In this document: positions 54,613-64,000 of the stretch, in pieces
Position numbering within the stretch: the stretch's first letter is position 1
Layout of the letters: the number at the start of each line of letters is the position of its first letter
DNA from: Neoarius graeffei
Lineage: Eukaryota; Chordata; Actinopteri; Siluriformes; Ariidae
Reading direction: 5' to 3'
NCBI RefSeq assembly: GCF_027579695.1
Contig: NC_083570.1
Span: 4,309,001 to 4,373,000 of the forward strand
Length of the DNA: 64,000 nucleotides
Notes under the pieces: model-generated
Told to the model about the DNA's origin: nothing
Databases searched by the model: none
What the model saw: the letters and a program-made list of their open reading frames with translations, nothing else
Position numbers and translations under genes: made by a program

Positions 54613-55680
54613 AATAAAGAAACCATTTAATGACCTAAAACCCTGATTTGGAACAGAGTGTGTGAGGGTTTCTGAAATACATGAGGGTGCAGATCCACTG
54701 AGAGCTCTGTAAACCTGTCAGAGAGTTTATGATGGAAGATTTCAGGAAAGAAAAGACAGAGATGAGAATTGTGTGAACAGTAGTTTCAGCAGCAGAGGGC
54801 ACAAATGAGCAGTCGTGGAAATGCCAAAATGCCATTATCTGTCTATAAACGCTTTAAAAATAGAGATCTTTTGGTGATTTTATGTAAATTTTGGCACCTT
54901 TTAGTGAGTCTGTGCTGTTAAAATCATTGGAGTGTCAACTGTTTGTGTGTATTTGGTACATTAGTGATGTTTAAAGCTTGTTGGTGCCTAATGCTAACTG
55001 GTTAGCCTGTGTGAGTAGAATGGTGATGTCTGATGGAGTGCAGTAGCTTTACATGGTGAACATTTTACAGTCTCTCTGTCACTAGTATTGGGAGTTATTG
55101 CTAAAGATAATATAGTTCATAAATCTGAATGAACTGAATCTTGTGTTAATTATTTTTATTTCAGTTGTTTTCCATGAGTGTGAATGTGTATGAGGAGAAA
55201 ATTAGGAGCAGAAGTGGAGTAAAGACTTTATCTGAGTTTATAAAACACTATAAAGCACAAGCAAATCTCCAAACTTTTATTGACTGCATTTTCATTTCTA
55301 TCATTACAATGAGCTCTTTATAAATCAAAGATACAAAACATCTTTTTTTTCCTTTTCACTGGATATCAAGTCAATTATTCTTGTTTCTGTGCTTTAATTA
55401 TATTTAAAACTTCCAATCAAATCCATTTTAGTAAAATGTAGAGCTGCAACTGCTGATTATTCTGATATTCAATTCATCTGTCAACTATTTTTCATTAATT
55501 GATTTGTTTATTCATTTTTAATACAACAATATATAAAATATATATTTGCAGCATTTTAATCAGCTCTAGTACAGAACTCTTTCTGAACTTGGCTGAATTA
55601 AATAACAGTTCACTAACTACAATACAACCTTACTGACATTTATCAGATAATCTCTAACATTTATCAGATAATCTCTAAGT
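54613..55680 (-). repeat. Inverted copy of the TRIM upstream region
   Basis: Reverse complement of about 38640-39730, e.g. CCTGATTTGGAACAGAGTG here against CACTCTGTTCCAAATCAGG there. No gene is recognised; the short frame at 54635-54835 mirrors that of 39459-39719. Confidence 0.75.
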
Positions 55681-56220
55681 TCCAGAAAGAACGGGGCATG
55701 TTTACCACTGTGTTCCATCACCTCTACTTTTAACAACACTCTGTAAACGTTTGGGAACTGAAGAGCCTGCTGTCGTTTTGGAAGTGAAATGTTGTCCCAT
55801 TCTTCCCTGATATATACTTTCAGTTGCTCCTTCATCAAGTTTTCTATTTTGTTTAATCTGCGCCAGATGTTTTCAGTGGGAGACAGATCTGGATTTCAGG
55901 CAGGCCAGTTTAGCACCCAGACTCTTTTATGACTGAGCCATGCAGTTGTAATGCATGCAGAATGCGGTTTGACTTTGACTTGCTGAAATAAGCCAGGCCT
56001 TCCCTGAACAAGACATCATCTGGATGTTGCTCCAAAAACTGTAAATATAATTCAGCATTAATGGTGCCTGCCCAGATGTGCACTCTACCCATGCCATGTG
56101 CACTAATGCACCCACATACCATCATAGATGCTGGCTTTTGAACTGTGCACTGATAACAAGCTGGATGGACAGTCCCTATACTCTTTAGCCTGGAGGATGC
56201 AGTGTCAATGATTTTCATTT
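55681..56220 (-). mobile_element. Tc1-like relic, inverted copy
   Basis: Minus-strand transposase remnants: KPASMMVCGCISAHGMGRVH (about 56130-56070), then AELYLQFLEQHPDDV, and the C-terminal EEWDNISLP near 55800. Counterpart of 37890-38400. Frameshifts separate the pieces; the second catalytic motif is lost. Confidence 0.78.
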
Positions 56221-57061
56221 GTGAAAAAGTTACTGAAGAGGCAACATTGCTGTGAGAATCACTTATTCACAATCTCCCTTTTCTACAACAGCAACTCTGA
56301 CAGAAGTACAGCTACAGTTATAACATGTGTATACACTCATTCTAATGAGTTAGCATTTCTACATTTTCAGCTCATTCATCAGGACTTACACAGAGAAAAC
56401 GCCACACCACATAATCTAGGACAACTAATAAACAGATCAAAAATGTGTAATTTAACAAAGAAAATCTAATTACTTTTTTTAAAAAGTGGAGATTCTGCAG
56501 TTGCTGCACACCCACCCCTCTTCTAAAGGGGATGAGGTGCAGTGGGTGAAGATGTTCCACCAAAAGCAAGAGTTTTTTCATTAACTTGGCTATTCGTGCA
56601 TAAAAATGCTTTTTATCTTTCTTGAGCCCCAACTCATAAATCTAAGCTTGAAGGTTGATTATATAGATGGTAATTACATTTTAAGCTTGGGTTTTATAAA
56701 GCTCATGAGCTGACATCGTTCCTGCTTAGAATTATGACTAGGATACAATCAATCTCAGAATTCCAAACATGACTTCACAAGGGGGTCCATTTCAGTATTA
56801 CGAACTTTTCTGGATAACAAACTATTTGGACGTCCCCCAAGGAGTTGATTATAGTGGGGTTGTAGTGTGTTTTATTTTAATATAGTGTGAAATTAAAATG
56901 TTGTTCTGTTCTGGCTTTATTACTGTTTATTAGTTATTTAATGAGAGGCTGCTTAATATGAAACAAATAGAAATTTATTATGCTAAAGTCATGAGAGATC
57001 ATTTTCTTTTTAAAATTTGAGTTTCTTGTCTGACAGTTAATTTTTAACATTCCCTTTTTAA
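56221..57061. other. Unassigned sequence, TRIM-unit flank at the right end
   Basis: No gene is seen in the first 640 bases. From about 56866 it matches 2651-3240 (3' flank of the pseudogene at 3379-4448), including the empty site of the SINE at 2822-3196. It ends with TTAA (57058-57061), where a transposon is inserted. Confidence 0.5.
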
Positions 57062-58452
57062 AAGTAGACGGCCTTTTGATTTCATAAAATCGCTGAAATT
57101 TAGTTCTCTCTCAAATTTGGTCATTGTGATATATGGTTATTTCTGTAATATATATATATAAACCCAGGCCATTTTGTGGCTGGTAAGTTATTTATTTTGA
57201 GGGGATTCCTCGCAAATAATGTGCAAGAAATCACTCGCTTCGCGCAGTCAAGCAGACAGAGGAAGTCCAGTGTGCGCCTGCGCAGGTTTTCATTGACCAT
57301 GCACTGACCCAGTTACGTCATTTTGCCCTGAGATGATGAGCTAATCTCAATAATATTCGCATTGCAACTTCAGTATTCAAGTTGTGACAGAAAATATGAT
57401 GGAGCCAGTGGACCGTACACCTCAAATGCTGGTTAGTCTGTTTCTCCCTATCGTAAATATTGTAATTAGTGAAGAACATGCTGCAATTAGCCCGAATATG
57501 TATCTTTTTGAGGCGAACTTGAACCTGGTCACTCATCTTGTTGAAGTCCTTTTTTCACTGAGTGTATTCTAGCCAATTATTCAGAACAAAAATTATGTAT
57601 TGATTTCACAATGTAAATATTATTCCCGTGCATTAGATAGTTTACGTAGAAGATTCTTTTTTTATCATTGCGATGGTGAAGACCGCTGAGCAAAAATGTG
57701 TGTAATTAGGCTATGCACCTATATTGCACAACTTCTGGTGAACAACCTCTCGTGTGTAGTATGAATTTCTTCCCCTGGCTGAAATCACGTTGGTGCAGTG
57801 GCACACAGTTTATTTTGAACCTGCTAAAAAGCGTGTTTTGTGTTAAGTGACAGTTTAAAAAATAAAAACTAAAGTGACATTGAGCCCGCCTGCCTGTTTC
57901 AGTGTTCACTATATAAGCGAATCTGTTACATTCATCTTTTTGATTTTTGTATTTGCTCATGTTTTTGCCAAACGTAGTGATCAGAAGTAATAGCTTTTGG
58001 AATATGAACCCTCCACTACATTTGTAATGCCACTAATACACTTTCCTAAACTCGACTTTTGTATAACCTCGTGAATTTCCTGTATAACCCACCCGTTTCA
58101 GACATGAGCCTGAGTAGAGAAAAAAATCTTTAAAGTTTGATTGAAGGAGTGACAGGATGTCTGATCTGTTCTCTCAGGTTGCAAATTTGTATCCCACAAC
58201 AGGGAAACCCCGCCACGTTATGCATGACATAGCATCTTGGATTAGGTCACGGTGAGGCAAGAAAAAAATGGCAGAGAATTTAGGGCCACGTGGCTCAAAA
58301 TTCATTAATTGTTCTTTTAGGGAAAAAAAGTAATAAATTTTGAAGTCCGAGTTTCGAATTCAGTAGCATTCGGTCCACTAAAAAAGAATTGGGTGTCAGG
58401 GAAAATTATTTTTATGGCCTAAATTAAAAAAAATCTGAGAGGCAGTCTACCT
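57062..58452. mobile_element. TTAA-flanked 1.4-kb TIR element (non-autonomous)
   Basis: Ends AAGTAGACGGCCTTTTGATT and, inverted, AGGTAGACTGCCTCTCAGAT, flanked by TTAA on both sides (57058-57061; 58453-58456). The paralogous flank near 3230-3245 reads TTTTTAATTATT without the element, the empty site. No transposase frame. A TTAA target fits piggyBac- or Kolobok-type transposition. Partial copies at 28970-29855 and 45206-46108 share one end. Confidence 0.75.
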
Positions 58453-58612
58453 TTAATTATTATACATTTACATTATACATGCTTTAACTTAAATAATAAA
58501 GTGACTGTTTTTTGTCCAGCTGGATTGTGTTCTAATAAAACAGACGATTGACCAACAACGTGGCAACGTGCAGGAATTTTACATAAAAAAAAAAACAACA
58601 CACTTGTTTTTA

Positions 58613-59241
58613 CTATGGATCACACAATCTCACAGTAGAACCAGAAAACCAGTAGAACGCTAACCCAGAAACTTTGAAGAACCCAAACCCAGCATATAGA
58701 GTCTGAGTGAATGTGGTGTGGACTCTGTGGAGGAGCTTCATCGTGTCAGAGACGCTGTAGAAGGACAGAGTTCCTGCACTGTGATCCACATACACTCCTA
58801 TTCTGGAGGCTGATGGAACTCTGAGATCAGTCTTAATGTTGTTGTGCCAGAAAGAAAGAGAAGAAGAAGAACACCACAGACTCCAGGACTGATTGTTGCC
58901 TCCAAACCCACACTCATCACCCAGTCCTTTCCTGCTGATGTCTTTATATGAGACTGATATGGAGACACCACCAGCACCGCTCCACTCCACCTCCCAGTAA
59001 CAACGTCCACTCACACTCTCCTTACACAACACCTGACAGTTGGAATCAAATCTCTCTGGATGATCAGAGTAACGCTGCTCTCTCCCACTATCTCTCACCG
59101 CTCTGTTCTTCTCAGACAGAATGAGGTGACGATGTGCCGTGTTGGGATCCAGAGTCAGATAACAGAAATCTAAAATAAAAGAGAAAAACAAACTGAACAA
59201 TGTGAACATGTTGGATTTAATTCACACAGTATATTTATATG

Positions 59242-59295
<54 letters not shown>

Positions 59296-60104
59296 GATGT
59301 ACATTTCAGAAACTCTTCTCTGCTCTGTGGTTCTGGTCCTGAAATGATCTGAACTGCTGCAGCTGTGGAGAGAAAAATGGAAACATGAGTTTGTGTAAAA
59401 GATGGAAAGAGTTTACAGTGATCCAGTCAGTTTATTCATTTTAAATCAGTGTTTTAGTTCAAAGTGTCGGGTGAATAAAGTGTCTGCGGAAAAGAAAGCA
59501 GGAGCATCGCTAAGAAATAACACATCACTGTGTTTCTCCAGCAGGAACAGCTCCTCTTACCATGTGGAGGGATTTTGTTGAATTCCTCCTCACAGAATTC
59601 CTCGAGTCTCTTTTTCAGATCTGAGAGAGAATTCCTCACTCCATCAAATGAGAGATGTTGATGGACAGTGACGCTGGATGTGTGAAAGAATGGTCTTTCC
59701 AATGGAGGAGAGTGATGTCCAGAAGCTAAAACCTACAGAAAGCAAATGAAATGTAAAACCCACTTGTGATGTCAGACAGGGACATTTATTGTTCCCTTAA
59801 TGAGAGGTGTTTTAGAGAGTGTGTGAGGAACAGCTGGCTCTGTAGATCAGACAGTGAGTGTTACCTGGAGGAAATGGATGTGATCGTGTGTGTGTGAAAG
59901 CTGCTCCAGCTCAGTGACTCTCCTCTGAAGATCAGCAATCTCCTGCTCCAGTTGCTCCAGGAGTCGTTCAGCTCGACTCAGTTCAGCCTTCTCCCGATCT
60001 CTGATCAGCTCCGTCACCTCCCAGCGCTTTTTCTCCATGGAGCTGATCAGCTCAGTAAAGATCCTCTCACTGTCCTCCACTGCTGTCTGTGCACTGAGCT
60101 GTTA

Positions 60105-60142
<38 letters not shown>

Positions 60143-60342
60143 TTTAAAGCTCATCTATCATTCCCTCTCTTACTGGGACTGTAAATGACTCGTTGTCCAT
60201 GTTGTGTGTGTTTCTAGGAGCAGCTCTGTCTCTGCTCACTGCTCACCTTTATAGTGTTCACAGCCTGTTTCAGCTCCTGCACCTTCTTCTGCTTCTCCTG
60301 GATTCTCTGCTGGGATTTCATCTGCTCCTTCTTTAACTCACT
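58613..60342 (-). CDS. finTRIM-like locus 4, five 3' coding exons (372 aa; RING exon not in window)
   Basis: Minus-strand exons: 60342-60247 (96 nt), 60098-59865 (234 nt), 59732-59561 (172 nt), 59362-59303 (60 nt) and 59169-58613 (B30.2, stop TAG). All frames are open and all splice sites canonical. They encode the coiled coil (SELKKEQMK ... [15 protein letters not shown]), linker and a full B30.2 ([35 protein letters not shown]). The exon with RING and B-boxes should lie upstream, above 60342, but the remaining 3.6 kb hold only the old intronic LTR, a gypsy fragment and a Tc1. The RING exon may be beyond the window, with an enlarged intron, or lost; I cannot tell. If lost, the product would be a non-catalytic B30.2 protein or the locus a pseudogene. 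Confidence 0.85.
59243..59293. repeat. (TG)n microsatellite in the last intron of locus 4
   Basis: About 25 TG units; in gene direction (CA)n right after the donor of the 60-nt exon. The same place in the pseudogene (3987-4014) is shorter. Confidence 0.92.
60107..60140 (-). repeat. (TG)n tract at the exon 3 acceptor of locus 4
   Basis: About 17 CA units on the plus strand, read as TG in the gene, ending directly before the exon 3 acceptor. Confidence 0.92.
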
Positions 60343-60489
60343 CTGAGGACAAATAAAATACATTCAGCTTTTTATACAGTACGAGCGAACTGGTTCCATA
60401 TTAATGTCAGTTCAAAGTACATTCATGTTTCTTACAGCTGTGAATGTTCTGTTCTCTGTGTGTTTTATTTTGTGTGGATTTTTTTGTTT

Positions 60490-60698
60490 TTTTTTGTGGC
60501 AATGAGGGTGTGGTCAAGCATCAGTTTGTGAACAGAGGGTGGGGCCAGGGAAGGTGAGTGGCAAATTGTTCTCACCTGTTGGTAACTCATGTGTGTGTGC
60601 GTGCGTGTGTGTGTGTTTTGCAAGAATGACAGAGTAGTGAAAAAAAAGGGGAGAGCGAAGAGGTGGTCGTCTCCCGATTAGAGAACGCATGTATGTAC
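60490..60698 (+). repeat. Partial gypsy LTR in intron 1 of TRIM locus 4
   Basis: GTGGTCAAGCATCAGTTTGTG and GGCCAGGGAAGGTGAGTGGC match the LTR in intron 1 of genes 1 and 2 in the same relation to exon 2. It is cut near 60698, where gypsy sequence of another insertion starts. Confidence 0.8.
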
Positions 60699-60699
60699 G

Positions 60700-62607
60700 T
60701 ATATCATATTTATTGTTAACGCTTAAAACTATTACTATGCCATTCTTGAGGTTGCAGGCATTTATAAATAAAAAGTGAGGCCATGGCTCTGCGTATCTCC
60801 TTTAAAAACTTTAAAAATTTGGAAGTTTGTAAGTGAAGACAAATGTAATTGGGATAAATGTCTCAAGTCCCTGTTATTTGCAGTACAAGAGGTCCCACAA
60901 GCCTCTGCTTGATTCTCCCCATTCAAATTATTATATGGGTGCAAGCCTCGTGGCATTTTGGATGTGCTGTGGGAAAATTGGGAGGAGGGACCTTCAAACA
61001 GTAAAAATGAAATTCAGTATGTTCTCAGCCTGTATGCAAAGCTCCACACACTCAGTCACTTAACCCAGGAGAATTTATGGCAGACACAAGAATGTCAGGC
61101 CTGGCTGTACAACAGGCGTGCGTGTCTTAGAGAATTCACAGCGGGAGATATAGTGCTTGTATGATTGCCCACTTTGAGCTCAAAATTTATCGCTGTCACG
61201 GGCCCTTTGAGGTCACACGGCAAATCGGGGATGTCGACTATGGGGTGAGGTGAATGGATAGGGGCAGAGCACTACAAATATACCACCTCAACCTACTAAA
61301 ACCTTGGAATGAGTGGGTCCCCATGGCATTGGCATCAGTTGTTCCAGAGAGGACAGAGCTGTGGCCAGATGTAAAAAAAATAGTGAACACTCGAGCCACT
61401 CTGGTCCCCTGTGGAGACCACCTCTCATCAGCCCAACTCACGGAGGTTGCCAAGTTGCAAGTGGAGTTTTCCAACATGTTCTTGCCCCTTCCTGGCCACA
61501 CTCACCTCATAGAACACCACATTGAGATGCCACCAGGGGTGGTAGTGCATTGCCACCCAAACCACTTGCCCGAACACAAGAAAGTGATGGTTTGGGATGA
61601 ACTCAAGGCAATGCTCAAAATGGGAATAATCAAGGAGTCCCACAGTAATTGGAGCACACTGGTGGTCTTGGTCCCCAGGACCGACGGGTCAGTCCAGTTC
61701 TGTGTGGACTATAGGCAGGGCCGTAGCCAGTATTTTAAAATCACAGAGATCCGTGATGTGCACGCAAAACGCGCGCTGAAAAAATTTCAACATATTTAAA
61801 TGAGAGGGTTGAATTACATGTCACACAAGAGATCTTTTCCTGAAATTACTTTTAATGGTGTTTGAACTGAATATCATTAGTTTTGAAAACAAAAAATCAT
61901 GTATGTGGCAAGAGTAAGAATAATTTAAGCTTGTTTAATGGTGTGATCTTGCCCAAGCAATGAGGACAAAACTGCACTGCTTTGAAAATGTAAATTTAAC
62001 AGCTTCATAAAAGTGGACTGATAGTTACCATGAAAAAAAACAATGTCTACTGCACTGCTTTCACTCCCCCAAGTCTCATTCGTTTTTGTGTTCTTGGTCT
62101 CAGAGCCGCACGCACGAAACAGACACAGAAGACAGAATCAACGTTTAACATAATTAACAATGCACTTTTTACGGAGGCGTTTAATGTTATTCTTTATTTT
62201 TTTATCCAGTTGAATATTTAGTGTACAAATGTATTTTCAGCTCTTAAAAATGACCGAGGTCCGGACCTTGGTGGCCTCATAGCTGGCTGCAGCCATGACG
62301 ATAGGAAAGTCACCATGGTGTCTAAATTTGACTCTAACCCAATGCATTGCATTGACGTGTTGCTCAGTTGATTAGGTGCTACTCAGTTTATGTGACACTG
62401 AATTTGACAAAGGGATATTGGCAGATCCCCTTGACTCCTCTATCCAGAGAAAAAAACTACGTTTTCCACAAAGTTTGGCTTACACCAATTTGTCACGCTT
62501 CCTTTCGGGTTATTCAGCATTCCCACAACATTCCAGTGGCTCATGCACAAAATTCTCCATCCACATGCTGCCTATGCCATTGCCTACTTAGACAACATCA
62601 TTATATG
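60700..62607 (+). mobile_element. Gmr1-like gypsy fragment: integrase C-terminus to RT, interrupted
   Basis: Integrase C-terminus (about 60790-61240), then RT: one open frame (61254-61799) runs from YHLNLLKPWNEWVP through TLVPCGDHLS, HTHLIEHHIEMPPGVVV, ELKAMLKMGIIKESH and TDGSVQFCVDY. An insertion (61722-62365) interrupts it. RT resumes with LTKGYWQIPLTPLSREK (about 62398) and the catalytic box YLDN (expected YLDD) near 62589. It ends at Tc1 element G. It nearly matches 9642-10455 on the left. Confidence 0.85.
61722..62365. mobile_element. Unclassified insertion in gypsy RT
   Basis: About 640 bp, beginning CAGGGCCGTAGCCAGT and ending near AGCTGGCTGCAGCCATG. Inverted GTAGCCAG/CTGGCTGC ends suggest a non-autonomous DNA element, with some RT coding sequence lost at the site. 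No coding potential beyond a 63-codon frame (62030-62221). Confidence 0.5.
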
Positions 62608-62971
62608 CAGTGGTGCTTGAAAGTTTGTGAACCCTTTAGAATTTTCTATATTCCTCCATAAATATGACCTAAAACATCATCAGATTTTCACACAAGTCCT
62701 AAAAGTAGATAAACAGAACCCAGTTAAACAAATGAGACAAAAATATTATACTTGTTCAATTGTTTATTGAGGAAAATGATCCAATATTAAATATCTGTGT
62801 GTGGCAAAAGTATGTGAACCTCTAGCAGTTAATTTGAAGGTGAAATTAGAGTCAGGTGTTTTCAATCAATGGGATGACAATCAGGTGTGAGTGGGCACCC
62901 TGGTTTATTTAAAAAACACAGATCTATCAAAGTCTGATCTTCACAACACATGTTTGTGAAAGTGTATCATG

Positions 62972-64000
62972 GCACGAACAAAAGATTTCTGAGGACCTCA
63001 GAAAAAGCGTTGTTGATGCTCATCAGGCTGGAAAAGGGTACAAAACCATCTCTAAAGAGTTTGGATTCCACCAATCCATAGTCAGACAGATTGTGTACAA
63101 ATGGAGGAAATTCAAGACCATTGTTACCCTCCCCAGGAGTGGTCGACCAACAAAGATCACTCCAAGAGCAAGGCATGTAAAAGTATTAAAAGTATTGTAC
63201 TTCTTCCCACTCCTTTTTCGAACAATGTGCGGTGTATTGTAATGTATTAGCTCTTTATATTATTTTATTTATTCTTTTTTTGTCACTTTTTTCATTTTCT
63301 TTCTTTTGTATGTATAAATAGTTACATACATTTTTATACATGTTCGAAATAAATAAATTCATTCATTCATTCATTCATTCATTCATTCATGTAATAGTCA
63401 GTGAGGTCACAAAGGACCCCAGGGTAACTTCTTAGCAACTGAAGGCCTCTCTCACCTTGGCTAATGTTAATGTTCATGAGTCCACCATCAGGAGAACACT
63501 GAACAACAATGGTGTGCATGGCAGGGTTGCAAGGAGAAAGCCACTGCTCTCCAAAAAGAACATTGCTGCTCATCTGCAGTTTGCTAAAGATCACGTGGAC
63601 AAGCCAGAAGGCTATTGGAAAAATGTTTTGTGGATGGATGAGACTAAAATAGAACTTTTTGGTTTAAATGAGAAGCATTATGTTTGGAGAAAGGAAAACA
63701 CTGCATTCCAGTATAAGAACCTTATCCCATTCGTGAAACATGGTGGTGGTAGTATCATGGTTTGGGCCCATTTTGCTGCATCTGGGCCAGGGCGGCTTGC
63801 CATCATTGATGGAACAATGAATTCTGAATTATACCAGCGAATTCTAAAGAAAAATGTCAGGACATCTGTCCATGAACTGAATCTCAAGTGAAGGCGGATC
63901 ATGCAGGGACAACGACCCTAAGCACACAAGTCGTTCTACCAAAGAATGGTTAAAGAAGAATAAAGTTAATGTTTTGGAATGGCCAACTCAAAGTCCTGAC
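62972..64000 (+). pseudogene. Tc1 transposase pseudogene (element G)
   Basis: The open part 63457-63891 contains the second HTH region, the first catalytic Asp (WMDETKIELF) and GGGSIMVWAHFAASG. After the stop, [16 protein letters not shown] (second Asp, with a small deletion before it) can be read up to the window edge. The interrupting LINE tail and frame errors make it non-functional. Confidence 0.85.
63178..63395 (+). mobile_element. LINE 3' tail insertion with (ATTC)n in Tc1 element G
   Basis: About 215 bp, T-rich, ending GTTCGAAATAAATAAATTC and about nine CATT/ATTC units. It is bounded by CATGTAAAAG (left) and CATGTAATAG (right), a roughly 10-bp target duplication with one mismatch. A 5'-truncated LINE or related SINE tail. 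Confidence 0.75.

Larger units (their letters stand above)
62608..64000 (+). mobile_element. Tc1 element G, running off the window
   Basis: 5' TIR at 62608 (CAGTGGTGCTTGAAAG), transposase region from about 62972, insertion at 63178-63395, third catalytic region reached at the window end. The transposase start is frameshifted by a 2-bp loss (GAACAAAAGATTTC), and a TGA follows HELNLK (63889-63891). Confidence 0.9.

Noticed and set aside
57384-57572. 62-codon plus-strand frame
   Set aside because: Lies in a non-autonomous transposon and shows no domain or splice context.

Overview
This window is vertebrate, almost certainly teleost, nuclear DNA. The evidence is fish-type class-IV TRIM genes (finTRIM-like: RING, B-boxes, 96-nt and 234-nt coiled-coil exons, B30.2/SPRY exon), several Tc1/mariner copies, a Rex1/L2-like LINE with a GATTA-repeat tail, Gmr1-like Ty3/gypsy elements, hAT remnants and many tRNA-headed SINEs. 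A catfish-like genome would fit the repeat mix, but the species cannot be fixed from the sequence alone. There are no rRNA or tRNA genes, no CRISPR array and no bacterial-style operons.

Layout. 1-4.5 kb: repeats, then a truncated TRIM pseudogene on the minus strand (3379-4448). 4.6-20.3 kb: nested transposons, namely four gypsy fragments, a broken Tc1-like element split by a 1.1-kb inverted-repeat element, a Tc1 fused to a gypsy fragment, and a 3.3-kb LINE. 20.3-36 kb: duplication unit A, with TRIM exon relic, hAT relic, intact TRIM gene 1 (23969-28464, plus), LINE relic, Tc1 and LINE. 37.1-52.5 kb: unit B, with the same parts in the same order around intact TRIM gene 2 (40602-45050, plus). 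52.5-54.6 kb: a composite inverted-repeat element. 54.6-60.4 kb: inverted copies of unit sequences, with TRIM locus 4 on the minus strand (58613-60342, first exon not in the window). 60.5-64 kb: gypsy and Tc1 fragments.

How the genes work together. The only plausible host genes are the TRIMs, predicted E3 ubiquitin ligases of the kind expanded in fish innate immunity. The two intact copies arose by a roughly 16-17 kb tandem duplication that carried the same intronic and flanking transposons. Because paralogous units lie side by side, several insertions can be compared with an empty site in a sister copy, which defines the ends of elements I cannot name. The strongest structural observations are the gag-PR-IN-RT-RH order of the gypsy elements, the unnamed TIR elements at 7301-8401, 35081-35633, 53435-54030 and 57062-58452, and an in-frame gypsy/Tc1 fusion ORF at 10260-11012. 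I see no convincing new multi-gene system.
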